A stretch of DNA of 6,640 nt from Rickettsiales bacterium (GTDB lineage: Bacteria > Pseudomonadota > Alphaproteobacteria > Rickettsiales > UBA8987): contig JAHDHN010000074.1 of the NCBI GenBank assembly GCA_020631295.1, forward strand, positions 1 through 6,640, written 5' to 3'. Shown here piece by piece: positions 1 through 5,237 of the stretch. The translations under genes and the position numbers were made by a program. The first letter of the stretch is position 1. Each line of letters opens with the position of its first letter. Under the pieces are notes generated by a model. That model ran no database searches, was not told where the DNA came from, and saw only the letters and a list, made by a program, of their open reading frames with translations.

Positions 1-103
1 CCATAAACGCTTTAATCTGACAGCAAGTCAAATACATATCTCAACTCTTATCTATGAAATTAGCAGAAAGTAATATAATAGTGTTATTTTAATGATTTTA
101 TGC

Positions 104-109
104 TATAAT
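104..109 (+). promoter_or_regulatory. Extended -10 promoter element of the hipBA operon
   Basis: TATAAT at 104-109 is preceded by TG one base upstream (101-102), giving an extended -10 box. No good -35 box lies 17 bases upstream (GTGTTA, 81-86), as is common for extended -10 promoters. Transcription would start near 116, only a few bases before the ATG at 119, so the mRNA would be almost leaderless. A second TATAAT at 74-79 could give a longer transcript that includes an upstream ATG at 92. Which box is used is inference. Confidence 0.5.
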
Positions 110-120
110 ATAGATATTAT
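105..120. promoter_or_regulatory. Perfect palindrome, candidate HipB operator
   Basis: The arms ATAATAT (105-111) and ATATTAT (114-120) are exact reverse complements separated by AG. The palindrome covers the -10 box and the first two bases of the ATG at 119. HipB-type antitoxins bind palindromes in their own promoter and repress it, alone or with HipA, so this is the natural operator candidate. The region is very AT-rich, so chance palindromes are easier here. It does not match the E. coli HipB operator consensus (TATCC-N8-GGATA). Confidence 0.45.
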
Positions 121-394
121 GGTATTACTTAAAACACCGGCGGAGTTACTATTTGATATATGCAAAAAAGTAAAACAGCGCAGGAAAGATTTAAAACTTA
201 CGCAAGCCGAAGTTGCTGATAAGTCAGGTGTCCCCCTACCTACTATTCGTAAATATGAGCAAACGGGGAAAATATCTTTTGAATCTTTTGTAAAAATAGC
301 TTTTGTGCTTGATATTGCATCTGATTTGCTAAGTATTTTTAGGCAAAAACAAACAGACTATAAATCTATGGATGATCTATTAAAGGACAAATAA
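119..394 (+). CDS. hipB: HipB-like antitoxin, Xre-family HTH regulator
   Basis: The protein is 91 aa from the ATG at 119. An upstream in-frame ATG at 92 would add nine residues. The downstream start is preferred because family members begin close to the first helix and the extended -10 box lies between the two ATGs. A Cro/CI-type helix-turn-helix is visible: TQAEVADKSG at about residues 28-37, then the recognition helix PLPTIRKYE at about 39-47. A third hydrophobic helix around residues 54-66 follows. The acidic/basic tail (YKSMDDLLKDK) resembles the flexible HipB C-terminus. The gene is directly followed by a HipA kinase with a one-base TAATG overlap, which identifies it as the antitoxin half of a type II toxin-antitoxin pair. 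Known role of the family: it neutralises HipA and represses the operon. No ribosome binding site precedes either ATG. Confidence 0.85.
   Translation: MVLLKTPAELLFDICKKVKQRRKDLKLTQAEVADKSGVPLPTIRKYEQTGKISFESFVKIAFVLDIASDLLSIFRQKQTDYKSMDDLLKDK
382..387 (+). promoter_or_regulatory. Ribosome binding site of hipA
   Basis: AAAGGA lies inside the last codons of hipB, six bases before the hipA ATG at 394. It fixes the hipA start and lets hipA be translated from the shared mRNA. Because hipB's stop overlaps hipA's ATG, translational coupling is also likely. Confidence 0.6.
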
Positions 395-1620
395 TGCAAA
401 TAAAACACCCCATAGATATGGTTTCGGTGGCTTTGTATTTTGACAATGACCATCATTATAAAGTCGGTAGACTTGCGATTAAAAATGGTAACATATTTTT
501 TGAATATGATGTGAACTTTATTGCCAGAAACTATGAGATATCACCGTTTATGTTACCCTTAAAGCAGGGTTTGATTGAATCTGATAGCCGTCTTTTTGAG
601 GGGCTGTTTGGGGTATTTAATGATAGTCTTCCTGATGGTTGGGGGAGGTTGTTACTGGATCGGAAACTAAAATCACTAAACATTAACCCACATCAATTTT
701 CACCTCTAGATAGGCTTTGCAATATTGGTCATAATGCGATTGGTGCGTTGGTATATGAACCAGATTATAGCGAAGCAGAGAGCGATAAAGGTCAAATTGA
801 TCTTGTGGAAATAGATAAGCAAGTAGCTCTTATTCAAGAGCAAGATATGTTTTTTGAACATATTCTTAAACTTAATGGCTCATCTGCTGGCGCAAGGCCT
901 AAAGCATTAATTGGGTTAAATACAAAAAATAACAATCAGATTATTCATGGTGTTGGCGATATGCCTGAAGATTTTGAGCATTGGCTTGTAAAATTCCACA
1001 ATAACCATGATGATCAAGATTCAGGATTAATTGAGTACGCCTATAGTAAAATGGGAAAACATGCTGGTATTAATATGCCACAAACACAATTATTGAATGA
1101 CAAATATTTTGCAATCCAGCGTTTTGATAGAAATAAAAACCAACGTTTACATGTCATCAGTGCATGTGGGCTTTTGCATAGTAACTTTAGAACACCAAGC
1201 TTAGATTATAAGGATTTGATTAGAGCCTGCTATCATTTAACAAAAGATATTAAAGAGGTAGAGAAAATATACCGTCTAGCAGTGTTTAATGTTCTAGCCC
1301 ATAATCGTGATGATCATTCAAAGAATTTTTCATTTGTTATGGATAAAACGGGTAATTGGCAATTTGCACCTGCTTATGACTTAACATTTTCTTATGGACC
1401 ATCAGGAGAGCAAAGCACCATGGTCATGGGAGAGGGCAAGAATTTCACAAAACAACATTTCTTGGAATTAGCAAATTTAGCCAATATTTCGGAACATCAA
1501 GCCAATGAGATTATCCTGCAAACGCAGGATGCTATTAACCAATGGCATGATATTGCTCTTGATATTGGTATTTCAAAAAAGAGTATTCGTGAAATTACTA
1601 AGTTTCACCTGCATTTATAG
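394..1620 (+). CDS. hipA: HipA-like serine/threonine kinase toxin
   Basis: At 408 aa it is full length for the family (E. coli HipA is 440 aa). The N-terminal HipA domain includes FNDSLPDGWGRLLLDRKL at about residues 75-92. The loop GSSAGARPKAL (162-172) matches the segment that carries the autophosphorylated serine in E. coli HipA (Ser150), here Ser163. WLVKF has Lys200 as the likely ATP-binding lysine. RDDHSKNF (305-312) holds the catalytic Asp306, and AYDL (327-330) the metal-binding Asp329, corresponding to Asp309 and Asp332 of E. coli. All key kinase residues are present, so the toxin looks active. In E. coli, HipA phosphorylates glutamyl-tRNA synthetase, halts translation and promotes persistence; relatives hit other tRNA synthetases, so the target here cannot be read from sequence. 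It is co-transcribed with hipB (one-base overlap). The surrounding remnants suggest lateral acquisition. Confidence 0.93.
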   Translation: MQIKHPIDMVSVALYFDNDHHYKVGRLAIKNGNIFFEYDVNFIARNYEISPFMLPLKQGLIESDSRLFEGLFGVFNDSLPDGWGRLLLDRKLKSLNINPHQFSPLDRLCNIGHNAIGALVYEPDYSEAESDKGQIDLVEIDKQVALIQEQDMFFEHILKLNGSSAGARPKALIGLNTKNNNQIIHGVGDMPEDFEHWLVKFHNNHDDQDSGLIEYAYSKMGKHAGINMPQTQLLNDKYFAIQRFDRNKNQRLHVISACGLLHSNFRTPSLDYKDLIRACYHLTKDIKEVEKIYRLAVFNVLAHNRDDHSKNFSFVMDKTGNWQFAPAYDLTFSYGPSGEQSTMVMGEGKNFTKQHFLELANLANISEHQANEIILQTQDAINQWHDIALDIGISKKSIREITKFHLHL

Positions 1621-1636
1621 CTAGATAAGCATATAT

Positions 1637-1903
1637 TTAGCTTGAAACCGCACCATCCATTTTCATACCACTCCAGAAAGTATTGATTGCATTGGTTTGT
1701 TTTAACTGAAATAATGCGATCTTGTATTTGGGTTCGGTTCGGAGTATCGTGAGAGCCTCCAGCCATTCTGGACAATTGCCACTTTTGGCAAACAAGTCGA
1801 AGGGTTTATTCCACGTATACTGCAGGTTTCGCCCTGTTAAAGTTAAGTTCGAAAAGGCGAAATTTATCAGCCTTCTTTTCTGTTTCAGATTAGCTTTGTT
1901 AAA
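1637..1903 (-). pseudogene. Serine recombinase C-terminal remnant
   Basis: On the minus strand, an open frame encodes a segment typical of the C-terminal tail of large serine recombinases (resolvase/invertase type). It runs from NKANLKQKRRLINFAFSN through LTLTGRNLQYTWNKPFDLF to about PEWL, covering roughly 1903 down to 1760. The frame stays open to a TAA at 1637-1639, but the last ~40 codons are not clearly family sequence. The catalytic resolvase domain, the recombinase domain and the zinc ribbon are absent: the gene is cut at about 1903, where IS30-type sequence begins on the other strand. The apparent ATG at 1924-1922 lies inside that IS30 sequence and is an artefact. Identification is from remembered family motifs. 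This is a dead relic that marks a former integration or mobile-element site. Confidence 0.65.
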
Positions 1904-1904
1904 T

Positions 1905-2186
1905 AACGGCAAGGAGTTTGCCAATCATCAGCACATTGCTAAGGCACTACACTGTGACATCTTCTTTGCTAAGCCATATGCAGCGTGGCAAAAAGGACTC
2001 ATCGAACATAATAATGGGCTGATTCGGGAATATATCCCCAAAGAAACAGACTTCAGCACCGTCTCGCAAGAACAACTCAATCACATACAAAATCTGCTTA
2101 ACACAAGACCTAGAAAAGTGCTAAACTACGCAACACCACAGGATTACTTCTCAACCCCATGCACAAATCAAAACGTGCACTTCTAA
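1905..2186 (+). pseudogene. IS30-family transposase, 3' fragment
   Basis: About 93 codons of C-terminal DDE domain remain. Recognisable motifs are NGKEFANHQHIAKAL, IFFAKPYAAWQKG, the catalytic-Glu segment IEHNNGLIREYIPKETDF (Glu codon 2004-2006), and the family tail LLNTRPRKVLNYATPQDYF. Complete IS30 transposases are usually over 300 aa, so the DNA-binding N-terminus and first catalytic Asp are gone. The second catalytic Asp, expected just before NGKEF, is replaced by Asn (AAT, 1902-1904), probably because the breakpoint falls there. An open frame continues upstream to 1722, but that part is antisense to the recombinase remnant and not transposase. The downstream inverted repeat may lie just after the stop (about 2187-2210) but has no surviving partner to prove it. 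The fragment cannot transpose. Confidence 0.85.
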
Positions 2187-2210
2187 ATTGAATGGGCCCT
2201 TATACAAAAA
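1905..2210 (+). mobile_element. Truncated IS30-family insertion sequence
   Basis: The element is inferred from the transposase fragment. The left end is lost at the junction with the recombinase remnant (about 1903-1905). The right end is placed only approximately, within about 25 bases after the transposase stop. No target duplication can be identified because the left end is missing. Confidence 0.5.
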
Positions 2211-2232
2211 CTACGATTATCCCAAAAAAACA

Positions 2233-2330
2233 CGTTGCATTCAACGCTATGGCAGAATGCTTGTGCGGTATGTGGTGCCTGTGCGTTGCACTATGCAATA
2301 TGGGATACATCCCGCAGAAATATTCTGCCA
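2233..2330. repeat. Hairpin cluster, possible structured RNA or MITE-like relic
   Basis: An outer perfect 9-bp inverted repeat, TGGCAGAAT (2250-2258) and ATTCTGCCA (2322-2330), encloses two small hairpins: TTGCA-CTA-TGCAA (2286-2298) and GGGAT-AC-ATCCC (2302-2313). Just before it is CGTTG-CATT-CAACG (2233-2246). A pentamer GTGCG occurs at 2263-2267 and again at 2281-2285. Nested together these could fold as a branched structure. It is more GC-rich than the flanks. No known RNA family is recognised, and no poly-T tract follows. Confidence 0.4.
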
Positions 2331-2495
2331 CCATTATAACAAGCCAGTACAGTAAATTCAATTTCCACATGAAATAGAAATATATGTTATTTCAGATACT
2401 TACTAAATTAACACAAGTTAACGCATTGATTGCAGGAACGATTCTTTGCGTGTTTATATAGTAATTTCAGTTAATATTTTCTGACTCTACATACC

Positions 2496-2629
2496 CGTCA
2501 TAGTCGGCTTGCCTGTCCTGCGAAGCCTTGGCGTAGTGGAAACCGGACTATCTAAGGCCAAAGGAGTGATATCTGTTCCTATGGCCTTAGATCCTTAGGG
2601 CAATCGCTAGCGCCCTCCCAAGGATGACG
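2496..2629. repeat. Composite palindromic intergenic repeat
   Basis: The block is bounded by CGTCAT (2496-2501) and its reverse complement ATGACG (2624-2629). Inside are consecutive hairpins. The first is imperfect: AGTC-GG at 2502-2507 against CC-GGACT at 2543-2549, with GGCTT/AAGCC nested. The second is strong: ATCTAAGGCCA (2550-2560) pairs perfectly with TGGCCTTAGAT (2582-2592), then after one mismatch AGGA (2562-2565) pairs with TCCT (2577-2580). The third is ATCCTT-AGGGC (2591-2601) against GCCCT-CCC-AAGGAT (2612-2625). The segment CCTGCGAAGCCTTGGCG resembles intergenic repeats I recall from alphaproteobacterial genomes. No T-run follows, so it is not a typical terminator. Confidence 0.6.
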
Positions 2630-2665
2630 CTAGAATGGTAATCAGAAATTATTAACTAAAATCAC

Positions 2666-2671
2666 TATAAT
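2666..2671 (+). promoter_or_regulatory. Possible -10 box for rlmE
   Basis: A perfect TATAAT lies 41 bases before the rlmE ATG. No convincing -35 box is seen 16-18 bases upstream, where the sequence is TCAGAA-like. The position between the palindromic repeat and the gene makes it the best promoter candidate for the rlmE-gshB-like pair. Confidence 0.35.
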
Positions 2672-2712
2672 ACTAGGTTTTTGCCGCAAGCGCTGCTACA
2701 TAGGCCTGTGTT

Positions 2713-3441
2713 ATGGTAGCGGGAAAACAGAAAAAAGGCGGCGGTGGGCGCAAAGGGCGTGAGGGGCTAACCGTGCGCGTGAAATCGGCCCGTGGGCGCA
2801 AAAATTCTTCTACAAAATGGTTAAAACGGCAATTGAATGATCCTTATGTGGAAAAGGCACATAAGGAAGGGTATCGCAGCCGCGCAGCCTATAAATTGCA
2901 GGAAATGCAGGAGCGCTTTGGTATTATCCAAAAAAGTGACCTGGTGGTTGATTTGGGCTGTGCACCAGGCAGCTGGGTGCAAATTGCACTGGAGCATACA
3001 GGCCGAGATGGCCATGTGATCGGCATGGATTTACTGCCCGTGGACCCAATGACACAACTGACCTTTATTGAGGGCGATTTTACTGAAGATGAGGTGCTGC
3101 AAGAGCTGGAAGAGACCATTGCCGCGCTTCTGCCAGACCAGACCTCACCAAAAGTGAATGTGGTGCTGAGTGATATGGCCGCCAACAGCACTGGCCATTC
3201 TGCTACGGACCATCTGCGCATTATGCTGCTGCTGGAAATGGCGATGGAGTTTGCTGTGCAATATTTGGCGCCCGGCGGGCATTTTTGTGGCAAAGTGCTG
3301 CAAGGCGGCACGGAAAAAACATTGTTGGAAAATTTACGCAAACATTTTACCACCGTAAAACACATCAAGCCAAAAGCCAGCCGCAAAGAAAGCGCAGAAA
3401 ATTATGTGCTAGCCATGGGATTCAAGGGCGAAAGCGCATGA
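2713..3441 (+). CDS. rlmE: 23S rRNA (uridine-2552-2'-O)-methyltransferase RlmE (FtsJ/RrmJ)
   Basis: The family methylates the 2'-OH of U2552 in the A-loop of 23S rRNA using SAM, a late step of 50S assembly. The protein is 242 aa, against 209 in E. coli. The catalytic Lys is in RSRAAYKL (Lys61). The SAM-binding motif DLGCAPGSW is at 80-88, and a likely SAM-ribose acidic motif MDLLPVDP lies near 105-112. LSDMA holds Asp144, GKVLQGG holds Lys184, and SAENYV holds Glu219, so the K-D-K-E tetrad is complete. The extra length is a Gly/Lys/Arg-rich N-terminal extension of about 35 residues, probably rRNA-binding and typical of alphaproteobacterial homologues as I recall them. Only a weak AGG (2702-2704) precedes the ATG. 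The last codons overlap the next gene by ATGA. Confidence 0.96.
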   Translation: MVAGKQKKGGGGRKGREGLTVRVKSARGRKNSSTKWLKRQLNDPYVEKAHKEGYRSRAAYKLQEMQERFGIIQKSDLVVDLGCAPGSWVQIALEHTGRDGHVIGMDLLPVDPMTQLTFIEGDFTEDEVLQELEETIAALLPDQTSPKVNVVLSDMAANSTGHSATDHLRIMLLLEMAMEFAVQYLAPGGHFCGKVLQGGTEKTLLENLRKHFTTVKHIKPKASRKESAENYVLAMGFKGESA

Positions 3442-4382
3442 GCCAAAAGCGTTGGCTCATGATTGGCGAAGCTCCCAGCAGCATGGCGCCAGAGCGAGAC
3501 AGCAATTGGCACCTTTGCCGCAAATCACAGCTTTATGATATAGAGCTGCATTATACCACACCAGAGCAGATAGGCTGGCAGAATGGTGTGTTGCATGCAC
3601 ATGTGCTGGAGTATGTACAGCTGGAAAAAGCTGTTGGCGTGAATGATTCTTTTGCCAATGCCCACAAGGCAGCGCTAGAGAGTTATGATGTGATTCTCAT
3701 GCGCCAAGACCCGCCCTTTAATATGCGCTATATCACCCTCACCTATTGGCTGGAAGCCATTGCGGACAAGGTACGCGTGATAAACCCTCCCAAGCTGGTG
3801 CGGGACATGCCCGAAAAGCTAGCGCCACAGTTATTTCCCCAGCATTGCATAGAAACGCTAATGACGCATAATGCAGAAGATATTGCAGCGTTCTTTGCTA
3901 AGCATGGCGATATTGTGCTGAAACCCCTTTATTTCTTTGGCAGCCGTGGCGTGGAACGCGTAACAGCAGAAGAAAAGTTGCCTGCGGCGATAGCGTCTGT
4001 GCAGAGCTGTGACCCTCAGGTGCCGATTATTGCACAGCCCACATTGCCTGTGCATGAAACGGGCGATATTCGTGCTTATTTTGTTCATGGCGAATATGTA
4101 GGCGCATTTAAGCGTGTGCCGAACAGCAATCTGCAATCCAGTGCTTTTTTTGGTGCTGAATTTTTGCCGCACACATTAAGTATGCAGGAAAAAAGGATTG
4201 CGGAGGATATATCACCTTGGCTAACAGAGCATGAGGCCGCGCTGTGCGGCATTGATATTATTGCCGAGCGTCTAACTGAAATTAACATCACCTGCCCTAG
4301 CGGCCTGCAATTTCTGGAAGATATCTATAAGAAAGATTTTTCTGCAATGTTTTTTGAAAGGCTAGGCTGCATACGCCCTTAA
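3438..4382 (+). CDS. Glutathione-synthetase-like ATP-grasp ligase
   Basis: Starting at the ATG of the ATGA overlap with rlmE gives 314 aa, close to E. coli GshB (316 aa). An upstream extension of the frame to 3285 lies inside rlmE and is rejected. GshB-type landmarks occur in order: LMRQDPPFNMRYITLTYWLE (87-106), VINPPKLVRDMPEKL (114-128), the ATP-grasp lysine in LKPLYFFGSRGVERV (161-175), HETGDIRAYFVHGEYV (206-221) and GIDIIAERLTEINITCPSG (271-289), with metal ligands expected around Glu281 and Asn283. GshB joins gamma-Glu-Cys to glycine using ATP. Two usual signatures are changed: the DGMGG loop is YFFGS, and the NLAAGGRGE loop is NLQSSAFFGAEFLP. It may be a divergent glutathione synthetase or a ligase with another substrate, so no symbol is given. 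It is translationally coupled to rlmE. Confidence 0.85.
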   Translation: MSQKRWLMIGEAPSSMAPERDSNWHLCRKSQLYDIELHYTTPEQIGWQNGVLHAHVLEYVQLEKAVGVNDSFANAHKAALESYDVILMRQDPPFNMRYITLTYWLEAIADKVRVINPPKLVRDMPEKLAPQLFPQHCIETLMTHNAEDIAAFFAKHGDIVLKPLYFFGSRGVERVTAEEKLPAAIASVQSCDPQVPIIAQPTLPVHETGDIRAYFVHGEYVGAFKRVPNSNLQSSAFFGAEFLPHTLSMQEKRIAEDISPWLTEHEAALCGIDIIAERLTEINITCPSGLQFLEDIYKKDFSAMFFERLGCIRP

Positions 4383-5080
4383 AATCCGCGTGTTTGCTGT
4401 GCTTGGCGCTGCTGTGCCAGTGCACGTTCTGCAGATTCTATTTTAGCTTGCGTGCCTTCTTTGAGGTGCGGCTGCTCGCTTTGTTTTTCTAGCTGGTCCA
4501 GCTTATGATCTTGCATTTTCACCTGTAATTTAGCGGATTCTTGTGCATTTGTAATAGTAGCGCGTTCTGATGCCTGCTGGTCCAGCACGGCAGATGGTTG
4601 TGTATTGGCATTTTCTTGCGCCGCACGAGAGCTTTCTGCGGCATTGATGGCGTGCAAGCGCTTCTCACGCTCTTTATTCTCCATCATATGCTCTACATAA
4701 GTGATAATTTCCTCGGTGATTTCACCTAAATCTGGGGAATGCGCACTGAGCACATCCAGCTGACCCGCAATGGACGGGTCTAGCTCACTTAGATCTGTGG
4801 TGGTGGCTATCAGCTCCACCTCTGCACCGCAGCTTTTTGCAATCATCGCCGCCATCAACATCACTTCTTCATCAGACATTTGCATCACCGGATGATTGCC
4901 GGCAGACATGGGCTCTGCACTGGCTGCATCATACAGCCCATGCAACTGATCTCTAAGCGCATTTATGTCTTGCTCTTCTGCCGCCTGCAGCAAATTGCCC
5001 GCAAGCGTACCTTCCAGCGCCTCATTGCTTTTGAAGCGAATATCCCACGGAGCCCCTTCTGTATTATTACGCTGTGCCAT
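4379..5080 (-). CDS. Hypothetical protein with Gln/Ala-rich coiled-coil tail
   Basis: The protein is 233 aa and I do not recognise its family. Residues 1-130 look like an acidic, mostly helical soluble domain that includes MSDEEVMLMAAMIAKSCG (68-85) with the only cysteine, Cys84. From about residue 130 on, the sequence is charged and Gln/Ala/Glu-rich (NKEREKRLHAINAAESSRAA, then Gln-rich repeats to the end) and probably forms a coiled coil. No signal peptide or membrane segment is seen, so it is likely cytoplasmic. Its stop overlaps that of the gshB-like gene by a few bases in convergent orientation. No Shine-Dalgarno precedes the ATG, but a TATAAT box ends seven bases before it, suggesting a leaderless mRNA. 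Codon use and length support a real gene; function is unknown. Confidence 0.75.
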   Translation of the reverse strand: MAQRNNTEGAPWDIRFKSNEALEGTLAGNLLQAAEEQDINALRDQLHGLYDAASAEPMSAGNHPVMQMSDEEVMLMAAMIAKSCGAEVELIATTTDLSELDPSIAGQLDVLSAHSPDLGEITEEIITYVEHMMENKEREKRLHAINAAESSRAAQENANTQPSAVLDQQASERATITNAQESAKLQVKMQDHKLDQLEKQSEQPHLKEGTQAKIESAERALAQQRQAQQTRGF

Positions 5081-5087
5081 GATTAAT

Positions 5088-5093
5088 ATTATA
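5088..5093 (-). promoter_or_regulatory. -10 box giving a probably leaderless transcript
   Basis: Read on the minus strand, TATAAT is followed by seven bases and then the ATG at 5080. Transcription would therefore start at or next to the A of the start codon. No Shine-Dalgarno fits in the gap, and there is no clear -35 box 17 bases upstream. The assignment rests on the perfect -10 match and its position. Confidence 0.5.
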
Positions 5094-5223
5094 CTCGATT
5101 ACGCAGGATACTGCAGCTGAAAAGTATAAAAGATCTACATGATTGATATAGCGCAGGGCTATTGAAAGCTGGATCGTAAAAATATTACTACATCTTGTTT
5201 GGACAACTCTATAGTAACAAAAA

Positions 5224-5229
5224 AAGGAG
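5224..5229 (+). promoter_or_regulatory. Ribosome binding site that sets the start of the secreted protein
   Basis: AAGGAG lies eight bases before the ATG at 5238. It shows that the in-frame ATG at 5199 is not the start. The choice is confirmed by the signal peptide that begins directly at 5238. Confidence 0.8.
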
Positions 5230-5237
5230 AAATCATT

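Larger units (their letters stand above)
2187..2712. other. Intergenic region without a credible gene
   Basis: These 526 bases separate the IS30 fragment from rlmE. The only open frame (2192-2377, 61 codons) has no ribosome binding site and no recognisable protein features. The region contains a cluster of hairpins at 2233-2330, a small hairpin TTAAC-ACAA-GTTAA at 2408-2421, a composite palindromic repeat at 2496-2629 and a possible rlmE promoter at 2666-2671. The stretch 2331-2490 is AT-rich and otherwise featureless to my reading. Confidence 0.6.

Noticed and set aside
1619..1642. Possible terminator after hipA (AGCTA 1619-1623 / TAGCT 1638-1642)
   Set aside because: The stem is only five AT-rich pairs with a 14-base loop and no T-run follows.
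1722..1904. N-terminal half of a 154-codon plus-strand frame fused to the IS30 tail
   Set aside because: It is antisense to recognisable recombinase coding sequence and has no transposase motifs; the frame is an accident of the junction.
2192..2377. 61-codon plus-strand frame
   Set aside because: No ribosome binding site and no protein-like pattern; the middle is occupied by inverted repeats.
2591..2625. Rho-independent terminator made by the last hairpin of the palindromic repeat
   Set aside because: The stem is good but is followed by GACGCTAGAATGG, with no T-run on either side.
2889..3386. 165-codon minus-strand frame
   Set aside because: Fully antisense to rlmE, whose motifs are unambiguous; the frame is Ser-rich with no signature and is a shadow of the codon use.
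3285..3437. N-terminal extension of the GshB-like frame
   Set aside because: It lies inside rlmE out of frame; GshB-type sequence starts at the ATG of the ATGA overlap.
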